From assembly GCA_022482625.1 (NCBI GenBank), contig JAKVOU010000001.1, positions 1,598,784 through 1,662,783 on the forward strand: 64,000 nt of DNA. The letters are read 5' to 3'. Positions 43,006-53,118 of the stretch are shown here, piece after piece. Position 1 is the first letter of the stretch, and each line of letters begins with the position of its first letter. Under the pieces are notes generated by a model. It saw only the letters and a program-made list of their open reading frames with translations. It was not told the origin of the DNA and ran no database searches. The position numbers and the translations under genes are program-made. The DNA is from Spirochaetia bacterium (GTDB lineage: Bacteria > Spirochaetota > Spirochaetia > Sphaerochaetales > Sphaerochaetaceae).

Positions 43006-44238
43006 TTATTTATGCACTTGGCAATAGTCAAAGAGCTGGGTACTGAGCCCACCTACTCGCATAAGCTGAGCATCAGTAACATGTGTATAATGTTTTTCCA
43101 TACTTTCGGACCTATGTCCCATAATCATCATCCTATCTTCCATAGAAATTCTCTCATCTTTGCCAATGGTTGAGAAACTATGTCGCAGAGAGTGAAAAGT
43201 CAGATTCCTTTTCTTACGTTGCCTACTGTCGATTCCAATTGCATCCAATACCTTGTAAAAAGTTTTCCGGATAGTTGTATCAGTCAGCACACCCCTGCTA
43301 CGCGAATTCCAAAATACAAAACCAGACCTACCAGGATCCTCCTGTGCCCTGAGACGCAGTTCTTCGCCCAGAGAATGAGGTATGCAAAGGTAACGGTTAT
43401 ATTTACCCTTTGTCCCCTTAAGTCCCGTGTACGGGGCAATGGATGCACATACATTGACTTTATCCAGCAAGTTGCCGTCCTCATCTTTCATACCAGTCTG
43501 TAGGATATCCTTGGCTTGTAAAGCTCTCACTTCTCCCATTCTCATTCCGGTAGATAAAGCCAATGAAATAGCCAATGCATATGCTTTATCCAAATCTTGG
43601 ACCTTTTTCCCAATTTCTTGGAGTTCTTTCAAGGTAAAGGTTCCCTTTTCTTTGGTTTGACGGGCAATTGATTCAATTCTTGCTGCAGGATTTATTGGTA
43701 TCATCCCCAGTCGATGTGCTTCTCTAAGAGGAATTGAGATTGACAGTAACACTTGCGCAATGGTACCGCTTGACAGTTGTTTTTCACTGAAGAGACAAGA
43801 AATCATATCTTCTATATGACGAGTCCTTACTTCGCATAATCGAATTCCCTGAGGCAGAAAAAGCGCTGCATTGTGCACATAGTTGCTCAGCATATTGATA
43901 CAGTATTCCTTTCCAATAGTGTCGGGTTTGTGTTGGTTCTTACGCTTGACATACCCTGAAGTGTCATAGTCCCAGAAGGTTTTGCAATACGTATCAAAAG
44001 GTTGCTGGCTGTCACTGGCAAAGACCAATCCAGCTTCCAGTGCTTTCTGAGCAATGATGCAGGCATCATCACGATAAACTACCGGTTCAATGGAGACAAT
44101 GCCAAGCCTCTCCCTGAGCACTTCAACACTTTTGGCCGTCATTTGTTTTCCTGTTTCCAAATTGATGTAGGAAACATACCAGTATCGGCCATGTTTTTTT
44201 GTTCGTCGAGAGAGATAAAATGCTTTTCTACGTGCCAT
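43006..44238 (-). CDS. tyrosine-type site-specific recombinase/integrase
   Basis: A 410-residue integrase. The N-terminus has an arm-type domain (YWYVSYINLETGKQMTAKSV), the middle a core-binding SAM-like domain, and the catalytic domain shows ALSTGMRMGEVRALQ (first Arg), FHSLRHSFSTIG (His-x-x-Arg) and MGHRSESMEKHYTH (final His and Tyr). The second of two adjacent ATG codons is chosen from its better spacing to GAGG. No phage genes, excisionase or tRNA target are visible near it, so it is an orphan. It lies next to two inverted barrel paralogues. Confidence 0.9.
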   Translation of the reverse strand: MARRKAFYLSRRTKKHGRYWYVSYINLETGKQMTAKSVEVLRERLGIVSIEPVVYRDDACIIAQKALEAGLVFASDSQQPFDTYCKTFWDYDTSGYVKRKNQHKPDTIGKEYCINMLSNYVHNAALFLPQGIRLCEVRTRHIEDMISCLFSEKQLSSGTIAQVLLSISIPLREAHRLGMIPINPAARIESIARQTKEKGTFTLKELQEIGKKVQDLDKAYALAISLALSTGMRMGEVRALQAKDILQTGMKDEDGNLLDKVNVCASIAPYTGLKGTKGKYNRYLCIPHSLGEELRLRAQEDPGRSGFVFWNSRSRGVLTDTTIRKTFYKVLDAIGIDSRQRKKRNLTFHSLRHSFSTIGKDERISMEDRMMIMGHRSESMEKHYTHVTDAQLMRVGGLSTQLFDYCQVHK

Positions 44239-44312
44239 CATTTCCTCACTTATTTATTCACTCATAATATCTATATTTAATCAGTACAATCTTTTATATA
44301 CCCCATTACACA

Positions 44313-44406
44313 TGGAGGAAGTATGAAGAAGAAAGTACTACTTACTACTACTGCTATGGCTCTGATCGCAGCCATGACTGTTTCTGCAGACGTAAACTTC
44401 AGCGGA
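44313..44406 (+). repeat. inverted repeat arm shared with the second barrel gene
   Basis: A 94-bp block from the ribosome-binding site through codon 28 matches the block at 47075-47168 on the other strand with four mismatches; the first 52 bp are identical. Confidence 0.9.
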
Positions 44407-45450
44407 AAATTCAGACAAGGCTACAAATTCTCTTGGACAGGAAGCGATTATACTGCTGATGCTTATCGCTCCAGTACTGCAAGCAAGAAAGAAGGCAAAT
44501 TGACCTTCAAAATCAATGATGCAGATGGGTTGTGGAGTGTTTCATTCGGTGACTTGAACGGGACCCTTGATTCCAATGATAAGTTGGGTGCTACAGCAAC
44601 CATCAATTTCAGTCAGGCTCTCAAGGCTCAGAAGGGTATTGAACTTCCCGTAGGTGTTGTCCTTGGTATCGGTAATACTGACAATGATACCCAACTGACT
44701 GCATATGATGATGTAACTGGCAACGAATACTACAAGTTCAAGAACTATGCAGCAGGAAGTGTCTATACCGGTGATGCAATCATCTCTTATGAGAATCTTG
44801 CATCTGTAAAACTCTCGGTAAACCCAGTTAACGTTTCTTATGGAGAAGGTGAAGACGCTGTTTCCTATAGGCCTTCCATGGCTGTCAGTGCAAAGATTTC
44901 TCCTGTTGATGGTATTTCTGCTACTGCAGGCTATGCATATCGTGGCTTTACCTATGACCAGGCAGGAAATACACTAAGCACTGAAGATTATGGCTTCAAC
45001 GGATCTGCTTTAGTTGATGTTGCCAAATTTGCTGGTCTTGATAGTAGCTATAAGTTGAGTGTATCAGCTTATGAGTCATATCTGAGCGGAACCGTTACGA
45101 AAACTACAAGCAGTGGAACTTCTACTGGTGATGGCGCCAATCAATTTGCAATCAATGTCGACGGTGGCGTCGGTGATATTTCCGCTTATGCTGAATTCTT
45201 GATTGGAACACTTGATAGTGACAGTACTTATGCTATGAATACCTGTGTTACTTATAGTGGTATCGAAGATACTAGCCTTGACATCTATCTTGATGTTGCA
45301 GACTTCGACAATTTTGCTGATACCATTGCAATTGGCGGTGATGCTGCCTATACCTTGGGTGGTGCTACGTACAACCTCAATATGGAGTATGATACAGCTT
45401 CAGGCGATGATACATTCAGTGTTACACCTAAAGTTACCATTTACTTCTAA
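44323..45450 (+). CDS. outer-membrane beta-barrel protein (porin-like), paralogue A
   Basis: A 375-residue exported protein. The signal peptide MKKKVLLTTTAMALIAAMTV is cleaved near SADVNFSG. The mature part alternates polar and aromatic residues with many Gly and ends in VTPKVTIYF, a terminal Phe as in outer-membrane barrels. GGAGGAAG precedes the ATG. Related proteins are common in Sphaerochaeta-like and Treponema-like spirochaetes as abundant surface proteins. It differs from its inverted paralogue B through most of the mature region while sharing the leader. A channel role is inference. Confidence 0.85.
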   Translation: MKKKVLLTTTAMALIAAMTVSADVNFSGKFRQGYKFSWTGSDYTADAYRSSTASKKEGKLTFKINDADGLWSVSFGDLNGTLDSNDKLGATATINFSQALKAQKGIELPVGVVLGIGNTDNDTQLTAYDDVTGNEYYKFKNYAAGSVYTGDAIISYENLASVKLSVNPVNVSYGEGEDAVSYRPSMAVSAKISPVDGISATAGYAYRGFTYDQAGNTLSTEDYGFNGSALVDVAKFAGLDSSYKLSVSAYESYLSGTVTKTTSSGTSTGDGANQFAINVDGGVGDISAYAEFLIGTLDSDSTYAMNTCVTYSGIEDTSLDIYLDVADFDNFADTIAIGGDAAYTLGGATYNLNMEYDTASGDDTFSVTPKVTIYF

Positions 45451-45462
45451 AAGAGAATTTAT

Positions 45463-45494
45463 AAGCAAGGCTAGTAATGGCCTTGCTTTCTTTT
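45463..45494 (+). terminator. terminator of barrel gene A
   Basis: AAGCAAGGC (45463-45471) pairs with GCCTTGCTT (45480-45488), followed by TTTCTTTT. Confidence 0.85.
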
Positions 45495-45890
45495 ACCATA
45501 ATATGTACACAATTTATACATATTTTTGTCAAAAATCACGATTTATTAACAAATCTGATGAAATATACTGCTTTAATGAGGAAATATTCAATTAATAAAT
45601 GAAACAATTCTAATTATAATCACGTAATCAACATATTTGTGTTAAAGTAAATTACAAATATATTTAAATGGCAATTGATTTTAATAATATCTAATTTGTT
45701 TAGTTATCAAGAGAAATATGATAAAAAAATTTTAATATACATATTTATAATGAATATGTATATTAATTGATGTCTTGCATAGCTATCCAATATGATATAA
45801 GCAATTATGACTATTAATCCAATACTATCAAGAATGATGTTTTTTAGGATAATACATAAATTTCAATGAGGAAGTTGCGATGAGAAAAAA
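45495..45890. other. AT-rich gap between convergent barrel genes
   Basis: About 400 bases of very AT-rich sequence without a plausible gene, RNA or repeat that I can see. Confidence 0.5.
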
Positions 45891-45919
45891 AAGCTACTAT
45901 AGATTAAATCTACAGTAGC
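45891..45919 (-). terminator. terminator of barrel gene B
   Basis: A stem of about 14 bp with one mismatch, AAGCTACTATAGATT against AATCTACAGTAGCTT, whose minus-strand transcript ends in a run of eight T. Confidence 0.85.
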
Positions 45920-45943
45920 TTAATAACCTAATCTGAATCAAGA

Positions 45944-47158
45944 CTAGTAGGAAAGCCCAATTTGCGGTGTAATGCTGAATGTATCATCACCCTTAGCAGT
46001 TGCATATTCCATGTTGACCTTATAGGTTATGCCACCCATTGTATAAGTTGCATCAGCACCGAATACCTGGTTGTCAGCAACCTTTGAAAGTTTGAGGATT
46101 CTATAATAACCGTCAAGGCCGACCTTCTCAATACCAGAATAGGCAGCACCAAACCACAGTGACTGCTGTGAATCTTTGTCATCCAATTTGTAGCTTGTCA
46201 TAGCAAACTGTACATAGCCAGTAATATCCTGTGCACCGCCCTGTACGTTTACTGCGACTGTATTCTGATTGTTGTCAGAATCATCGCCATCATTCAGGTA
46301 GGTATCCATTACAGAAGCTTTTGCAGTGTAACCAGTCAACTGGGCAAGTTTGGCAATATCAACTGTAGCAGCACCATTGAAGCCGTAATCATATGCCAAG
46401 GATGTGCTGGCCAAGTAACTATTGTAATCTGCATCAGTCGAAGCTGTTGTATACTCAGCACCCTGTTCTGCCTTTGCATAGTCATAACCGGTGACATAAC
46501 CGCTCTTACCATGTCCATAGGCATATCCAGCAGAAACAGATACACCATCAATTGGATTTACGATTGCACTGATACCAAGGCACTGTCCGCCACTGATAGG
46601 TCCACCAGCCAACTTTGCTGTGATGAGTGTTGCCTCGGTGTTCGGATCTGCATAGGAAACAGTCATGTTTGAAACATTCTCGTTACCATGTGCCTTCAGT
46701 TTATAGAAGTCCTTGCCAGTCACATTGTTGTAAGCAGAAAGAGCAGTGTCAGAACCACTGTTGCCAATTGTGAATGATGCATCAAATGGTAAAGTAATAT
46801 TCTCATCTGCTGCCAAAGCCTTTGTCAAGCTCACGGTAGCTGATGCTCTCAATGCATTGTCACTTCCAAAGAGATCAAAAGGTGCATCATCATCATCATC
46901 ATCATCACCCGTCTTACCCTGGTTGCCGATATCAACACTCCACAGACCATCGCTGTCTGCAAAGTTAACATACATGCTTGCTTCAAAGTTATCATCACCA
47001 GAAGTCAAATCTTCCTCATTGCTGACAGTAAGATCGTCACCCTTCCAAGCAAATTTATAGCCTTGGTCAAAGCTTCCGCTGAAGTTGACATCTGCAGAAA
47101 CAGTCATGGCTGCAACCAGAGCCATAGCAGTAGTAGTAAGTAGTACTTTCTTCTTCAT
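45944..47158 (-). CDS. outer-membrane beta-barrel protein (porin-like), paralogue B
   Basis: A 404-residue protein with signal peptide MKKKVLLTTTAMALVAAMTV and the same cleavage region SADVNFSG as paralogue A. The mature barrel shares GLDGYY-type strands, YSGIEKVGLDGYYRI and KVNMEYATAKGDDTFSITP, close to the end of A (LNMEYDTASGDDTFSVTP), and finishes PQIGLSY. Residues around 83 form a run of seven Asp encoded by seven ATC/GAT units, a possible calcium-binding or variable loop. ATG at 47158 is chosen from GGAGGAAG upstream. It has its own terminator. Confidence 0.85.
   Translation of the reverse strand: MKKKVLLTTTAMALVAAMTVSADVNFSGSFDQGYKFAWKGDDLTVSNEEDLTSGDDNFEASMYVNFADSDGLWSVDIGNQGKTGDDDDDDDAPFDLFGSDNALRASATVSLTKALAADENITLPFDASFTIGNSGSDTALSAYNNVTGKDFYKLKAHGNENVSNMTVSYADPNTEATLITAKLAGGPISGGQCLGISAIVNPIDGVSVSAGYAYGHGKSGYVTGYDYAKAEQGAEYTTASTDADYNSYLASTSLAYDYGFNGAATVDIAKLAQLTGYTAKASVMDTYLNDGDDSDNNQNTVAVNVQGGAQDITGYVQFAMTSYKLDDKDSQQSLWFGAAYSGIEKVGLDGYYRILKLSKVADNQVFGADATYTMGGITYKVNMEYATAKGDDTFSITPQIGLSY
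46886..46906. repeat. trinucleotide repeat, seven units, encoding poly-Asp
   Basis: Seven tandem ATC units (plus strand) inside barrel gene B give seven consecutive Asp. Slippage would change the loop length without shifting the frame. Confidence 0.85.
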
Positions 47159-47168
47159 ACTTCCTCCA
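47075..47168 (-). repeat. inverted repeat arm shared with the first barrel gene
   Basis: Partner of 44313-44406. It covers the ribosome-binding site and first 28 codons of barrel gene B. Sequence upstream of the block differs between the genes. Confidence 0.9.
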
Positions 47169-47431
47169 AATAGTTCGGGGAGCCACTCCAAGAATAGCTT
47201 TTTCCCCTTTTTTCCATTATATGACTTGAATTCTAACAGTGGTCATATAATATGTCAAGATAAAAATAAGCCGTTTTCCTTTGCTAAACTATGTTGAAAA
47301 CCGCCTTTTCCATCTTTAGACTGACGGAATCTGTTGCACTGTTACAATAGAAACAGCAGGTCTGATTCCATCTATTCCTATATATCCAAACATCAAGACT
47401 AATTTTAGATTTATAGGTTACAAAAAGTCTA

Positions 47432-48373
47432 TCAAACTTCCAATAATTCAGTTGAAATTCTATTTTCATTCCAAGAAGCCGGCGAAATTGCCAATCTTCT
47501 GGAATCACAAAGGACCTTTATGTCGTCAAACATCCGGGTAAGGCATTCTCCATTCGTCGAAAAATCAATAATGATAGCAGATACCCCTTTCCTTGCCATA
47601 GTGCGGGAAAAACGGTCAAACAGCAAATGGAATACCCCTAAATCAGTAAATTCCGCAGCAACCCCATAGCAAATCAATTCAACGACGTCTGAAGCCAGAT
47701 ATCCATATTCCAGAAAACCTACCAACATACGCTCAGGTGTCAATGCATAAAACTTATCCGTCTCTGTAAAACTTGCTATCTGTTTTTCCACCATCAGACG
47801 GTCAAGCCTTGGCAATGTAGCCAATACGCTGTCTTTCAACTTTTTGAATTCTGGCCGGAGAGAATCATCAATAGTCTCTTCGATGGAAAAGTCTTCAATA
47901 AGCAAGTCATCCGGCAATTCTTCAAATTCTTCCTCTAGCTTGACTACGGAAACCGTTCCTTGATTCCTTGTATACCAGTTTGTAGCAACAGCTTTCATCT
48001 TGGCATCTTTAAATGCATACCATTGTTTCTCCAATAAAGGCTGGTCACGCAGCACATCCTTGAATTTACGGAACACACCTCGGCCATGATGCAATGCTTG
48101 GTCAAGTTTCCGTGCATAGATGTCATTTTTTACCGTAGAAGCAAAGAGTTCCATCAAATGGAAACCATCTGCAGGTCCCCAACCAGGCAAAGCCAAATAA
48201 CGCCCCTTTTTCTGCAAAGGAGCTTGGTTTTTGTCAAAAGCAACGACCTTGCCATCTTCCAGATCTAAAAAACTTATCTGCTTTTGATTTTCCATGGCAA
48301 ATATAATCGACTCCAAAAGCATATCGGTCAATAACGGCATCGTAGGCTTTTTCACTGAAACATTGTCAGACAT
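47432..48373 (-). CDS. UPF0158 family protein with a C-terminal extension
   Basis: A 313-residue protein. Residues about 20-150 match UPF0158: QISFLDLEDGKVVAFD, then LALPGWGPADGFHLMELFAS, HHGRGVFRKFKD and QPLLEKQWYAFKDAKM. The C-terminal 110 residues (DKFYALTPERMLVGFLEYGY onward) are a separate domain that recalls part of a GNAT-like fold but lacks a clear acetyl-CoA motif. No function is known. It diverges from enolase. Confidence 0.75.
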   Translation of the reverse strand: MSDNVSVKKPTMPLLTDMLLESIIFAMENQKQISFLDLEDGKVVAFDKNQAPLQKKGRYLALPGWGPADGFHLMELFASTVKNDIYARKLDQALHHGRGVFRKFKDVLRDQPLLEKQWYAFKDAKMKAVATNWYTRNQGTVSVVKLEEEFEELPDDLLIEDFSIEETIDDSLRPEFKKLKDSVLATLPRLDRLMVEKQIASFTETDKFYALTPERMLVGFLEYGYLASDVVELICYGVAAEFTDLGVFHLLFDRFSRTMARKGVSAIIIDFSTNGECLTRMFDDIKVLCDSRRLAISPASWNENRISTELLEV

Positions 48374-48437
48374 GAAGATTCTCTCCCAATATAATCATCC
48401 ACTCCCAGTGTAAAGGAGAAAGTGTAATTTGAAAAGC

Positions 48438-48470
48438 AACAGATTACAAATGCTGCAATTGCAGTCTGTT
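48438..48470. promoter_or_regulatory. palindrome upstream of enolase
   Basis: The perfect 12-bp palindrome CTGCAATTGCAG (48453-48464) is bracketed by AACAGA (48438-48443) and TCTGTT (48465-48470). It lies in the divergent region, 70 bp before a possible enolase promoter (TTGACT at 48537-48542). Candidate operator. Confidence 0.35.
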
Positions 48471-48588
48471 CTCAACATTAACAAAAACTCATTCCAACCT
48501 GAACTACTGAACCTACAAAAACAACATGTTTATTCCTTGACTTAATTGCCGTTTTTGATGATATTTGTGGTATGAATACAAAAACTAG

Positions 48589-49893
<1,305 letters not shown>

Positions 49894-49919
49894 TCAATCA
49901 TTGAAAACAGACATTGCAA

Positions 49920-49953
49920 CAGGGGAGAAGCAAAACGCTTCTCCCCTGTTTGT
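49920..49953 (+). terminator. terminator of enolase
   Basis: A perfect 12-bp stem, CAGGGGAGAAGC (49920-49931) with GCTTCTCCCCTG (49937-49948), loop AAAAC, then TTTGT. Confidence 0.9.
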
Positions 49954-49998
49954 ATTCAAATCTCTATTTTTTAATTTTACTTGTCTTTCAATTGCAAA

Positions 49999-51051
49999 CT
50001 ACCCCATGAAGTAACTTGCAATTGTTCCGGCAATATAGGCAACAAGAAGAACCATACCGACAGGCCTTTTCAATGTCTTTTTCGAAAGAAGCACTGACCC
50101 TTTGAAAATAATGAGCACAAAGAGCATGACAGGAAACAGGAGCCGGAAAAAACGGGCATCTACAAGCAGGCCACCTTTGGTTACCGACGCTGCACATCCA
50201 ACTACAAAAAGGACATTGAGAATATCAGCTCCCATAATATTGCCAATTGCCAAATCTCCATGGCCCCTCCTTGTAGAAGCTATTGCCGTCACAAGTTCAG
50301 GAAGGCTGGTACCGAAGGCAACAAGCGTAGCCGCGATGACAGTCTGAGGAACATGCAGCCGTATAGCAACTTCCTGGACCGCAGGGATCAGCACCTTGGA
50401 AGATATGATGACCAGAAACATTCCTAACAACAGTTTGACCATGATCTGCCACGTAGAAGCTACCGGCCCAGCCGATTCCCCTGCCGTATCCTCACTGTTT
50501 TTCACATGTCTGTCTTTTCTTGCCTGTCTGATGGAAAACCAGATATACAAGGCAAGCAGCCCAAGATATATCCACCCGACAAATTGTGGAATCTGACCAC
50601 CGTCAGTAAAGATATTCCCGTTTCGTCCGGCCAAAAAAGCAGTAAGGACAAGCAACAGACCTGCAGCGAACTGCATCCAACTCTGTCTGTTGATTACTTT
50701 CTTCTCAAATGGCAGAGGCTTGATCAAGGCCGCAATACCCAATATCATACCGGTATCACAGATTATTGAACCAACGGCATTTCCCATGGCAAGATCAGGA
50801 ATCCCGTTCAAAGCAGACACAACCGATACCGTCACCTCGGGAAGCGTCGTTCCCAAGGAAACTATCGTAGCACCGATAATCATCTTGGGTACTCCCCAAC
50901 GGACCGAAAGGGAAACCGCTTCATCAACCAACATGTCTGCAGCCTTGCTCAGGATGACCAAGGAAACTGCAATTATGGCAAACAGAGCAACAATACCCCA
51001 GATTCCATCAGGAAGTGCTACTATGATCCGTCCCATCAGATTTTCTATCAC
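49999..51051 (-). CDS. CaCA-family sodium/calcium exchanger
   Basis: A 350-residue membrane antiporter with two homologous halves, each with an alpha-repeat: GATIVSLGTTLPEVTVSVVS near residue 65 and AATLVAFGTSLPELVTAIAS near residue 245. The layout is that of YrbG-type exchangers that move calcium or another cation against sodium or protons. Its start overlaps the recX stop by 4 bp, so the two are translationally coupled. Confidence 0.93.
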   Translation of the reverse strand: MIENLMGRIIVALPDGIWGIVALFAIIAVSLVILSKAADMLVDEAVSLSVRWGVPKMIIGATIVSLGTTLPEVTVSVVSALNGIPDLAMGNAVGSIICDTGMILGIAALIKPLPFEKKVINRQSWMQFAAGLLLVLTAFLAGRNGNIFTDGGQIPQFVGWIYLGLLALYIWFSIRQARKDRHVKNSEDTAGESAGPVASTWQIMVKLLLGMFLVIISSKVLIPAVQEVAIRLHVPQTVIAATLVAFGTSLPELVTAIASTRRGHGDLAIGNIMGADILNVLFVVGCAASVTKGGLLVDARFFRLLFPVMLFVLIIFKGSVLLSKKTLKRPVGMVLLVAYIAGTIASYFMG

Positions 51052-51674
51052 ACATCCTTCCTTTCCGATAATTCAGACAATTCTCGCTTTGCCTTGGCGT
51101 AGGGAAAACCACTCCGGACCAAGTACGCCAATTGCTTCTGGCAATCCTTGCCATACTTCTTGATTGCAAGCCGGACAGCCCTGTCCAGTAGACTGGCTTC
51201 GGTAGCTTCGTCCACTTCCTCTTGCCATGCTGCATCACAGACAGCCCTACAGACACCCTTTTGTTTCAACCTTTCCAAGACAATGGCTTTTCCTTCCGGT
51301 TTCCTTCGTAATCGGGAACGAATGAATACCTTGGCAAAACGAAAATCGCTCACATAACCCTTTTCCTGCAGATATGCCAAGGTTTTTTCAATTTCCATGG
51401 TCCCGAATTGCCTTTTGCCCAATTTCAGGCGAAGTTCAAAGACAGAATGTTCGCGTGCCGCCAACAATTGCATAGCTTTTTTCCTGCATATAAAACAATT
51501 ATACAAAGATTGCAGATCAGCAAGCTTATGTTCGTCAATCGCTTCGCCATCATATACAGATAACCCTGTGTGTTCAGATAGTAACTTTTCTGAAATAAAA
51601 AAGGAAGCCCCTTCCGCAGGAATGATATAAAAACCATCCCCGGAAGCTCTCCCTTTGACCACGGCAGCAGGCAT
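51048..51674 (-). CDS. recX: RecX regulatory protein
   Basis: A 208-residue modulator of RecA filaments. The three-helix repeats are recognisable: AMQLLAAREHSVFELRLKLG, IEKTLAYLQEKGYVSDFRFA, and the later KKYGKDCQKQLAYLVRSGFP. The N-terminal 55 residues are a beta-rich extension common in spirochaete and clostridial RecX. It starts 4 bp after the rpsI stop, so it shares the ribosomal protein transcript; recA is not in the window. Confidence 0.88.
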   Translation of the reverse strand: MPAAVVKGRASGDGFYIIPAEGASFFISEKLLSEHTGLSVYDGEAIDEHKLADLQSLYNCFICRKKAMQLLAAREHSVFELRLKLGKRQFGTMEIEKTLAYLQEKGYVSDFRFAKVFIRSRLRRKPEGKAIVLERLKQKGVCRAVCDAAWQEEVDEATEASLLDRAVRLAIKKYGKDCQKQLAYLVRSGFPYAKAKRELSELSERKDV

Positions 51675-51677
51675 TTG

Positions 51678-52088
51678 TCAACGCTTGCTGAACTGGAACT
51701 TGCGTCTTGCTCCCTTCTGGCCGAACTTTTTCCTTTCAACCATACGGGAATCCCGTGTCATGAATCCATTGGAATGCAGGACAGGACGATAGTCCTCGCT
51801 TTTATTGCAAAGCGCACGGGCAATACCATGACGTGCGGCACCAGCTTGGCCGGCAATACCGCCACCGGAACATCTGATGATAACATCATATTTGTCAAGT
51901 GTCTCTGTTACGACAAGCGGCTGCTTGAGCATGTCAACAAGAAGAGGTCTGGTAAAATATTCATCGGCACCTTTTCCATTGACAGTAATCTTTCCATTAC
52001 CAGCACGCAGATATACGCGCGCAGTTGCAGTTTTCCTATGGCCGACGCCACGGCCGAGATTGATGGTATCTGAAATTTCTTTAGCCAT
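51678..52088 (-). CDS. rpsI: 30S ribosomal protein S9
   Basis: A 136-residue S9 with GVGHRKTATARVYLRAGNGK and GGIAGQAGAARHGIARALC, ending in the conserved basic tail that finishes FSKR and reaches the P site. It follows rplM by 13 bp with GGGGGGAG upstream, the standard rplM-rpsI pair. Confidence 0.98.
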   Translation of the reverse strand: MAKEISDTINLGRGVGHRKTATARVYLRAGNGKITVNGKGADEYFTRPLLVDMLKQPLVVTETLDKYDVIIRCSGGGIAGQAGAARHGIARALCNKSEDYRPVLHSNGFMTRDSRMVERKKFGQKGARRKFQFSKR

Positions 52089-52101
52089 TTTGCTCCCCCC
52101 C

Positions 52102-52530
52102 TTAAAGTTCTACCTTGATAGGTTGCTGTGCTGCATGCGGATGATCTGCACCTGCATATACTTTCAAATTGGTAAAAAGCTTTCTGCCAAGAGGTCCATT
52201 GGGAAGCATACCCTTAATGGCATGTTCCATAGGGAAACAAGGCTTTCGAGCAATTACATCTGCATAATTCTCAGCTTTGAAACCACCAGGATAATTGGAA
52301 TGCCTGTAGTACATTTTGTCAGTATACTTCTTCCCTGACATTGCAGCCTTTGCTGCATTTACGATAATAACATAATCCCCCATATCCTGATGAGGTACAT
52401 ATTCAGGTTTGTTCTTGCCACGGAGGATACGTGCAGCAGCAACGGCAACATGTCCAAGCTCCTTGCCTTCGGCATCAATAAGATACCATTTTTTCTCCAT
52501 TGTCAGTGGCTTTACAAAAATAGTCTTCAT
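52102..52530 (-). CDS. rplM: 50S ribosomal protein L13
   Basis: A 142-residue L13 with KKWYLIDAEGKELGHVAVAA, the GDYVIIVNAAK motif and GMLPNGPLGRKLFTNLKVYA. First gene of the rplM-rpsI operon here. Confidence 0.98.
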   Translation of the reverse strand: MKTIFVKPLTMEKKWYLIDAEGKELGHVAVAAARILRGKNKPEYVPHQDMGDYVIIVNAAKAAMSGKKYTDKMYYRHSNYPGGFKAENYADVIARKPCFPMEHAIKGMLPNGPLGRKLFTNLKVYAGADHPHAAQQPIKVEL

Positions 52531-53118
52531 AAAATCTACCCTACATATTCATAAAATTTGACAGTACAGGCAATACTACCCGCACTTACCCGACAGTCAT
52601 TAATTTTCATGGCCTTCTTCCTTATCCACCTCGCTGTCATCTCTGTCAGTACTTCTCTTCAGTGAGCAACCTGAAGATTTCCGTCCAGGAAGGCAACAAC
52701 GTGTCCCGGGCTACCAGTACCAGGCCATAGGCAAAAAGGTAACTTCCAAGAATGTCCCAGGGAAAGTTCGGGTTTGCGGGACAGACCGAAACAATGCGGC
52801 CTTACTTGGATATATGACCTCTTGTCAAATGGATGGCTACCGGCTGCAAGAAAAAAAGCAATCCAGAAATCCATCGATCGGTTTGAGAAACCAGCAGATA
52901 GACTCCCATGTACTTTTCATCCTGCTCTTTGACGTCATTGTTCACCTTAACGTCAGAGAAGCCAGAAAAACACCATGGCATTGACATGATATATTGCCTT
53001 TCAGCAACACATCCTGTCACAGATTCATTTCAAATGACACACACTCTGACCTCTCTTGGCCGACTATGCGACAGTCCTCATTTTTATCACAGTAACAATT
53101 CTTTGTCTAGTAGGGAAC
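52531..53118. other. 588-bp gap before rplM with no clear gene
   Basis: No intact gene is supported. On the minus strand, fragments in more than one frame (for example RSVPQTRTFPGTFLEVTF) look like they might once have been coding, but I cannot match a family. The promoter for rplM should lie near 52540-52580. Confidence 0.4.

Noticed and set aside
43006-47158. A prophage or integrative island at 43-47 kb
   Set aside because: Apart from the recombinase there is no phage, conjugation or attachment sequence, and the neighbours look chromosomal.
52531-53118. A gene upstream of rplM
   Set aside because: Possible coding fragments occur in several frames with stops and no family match, so it is reported only as a gap.
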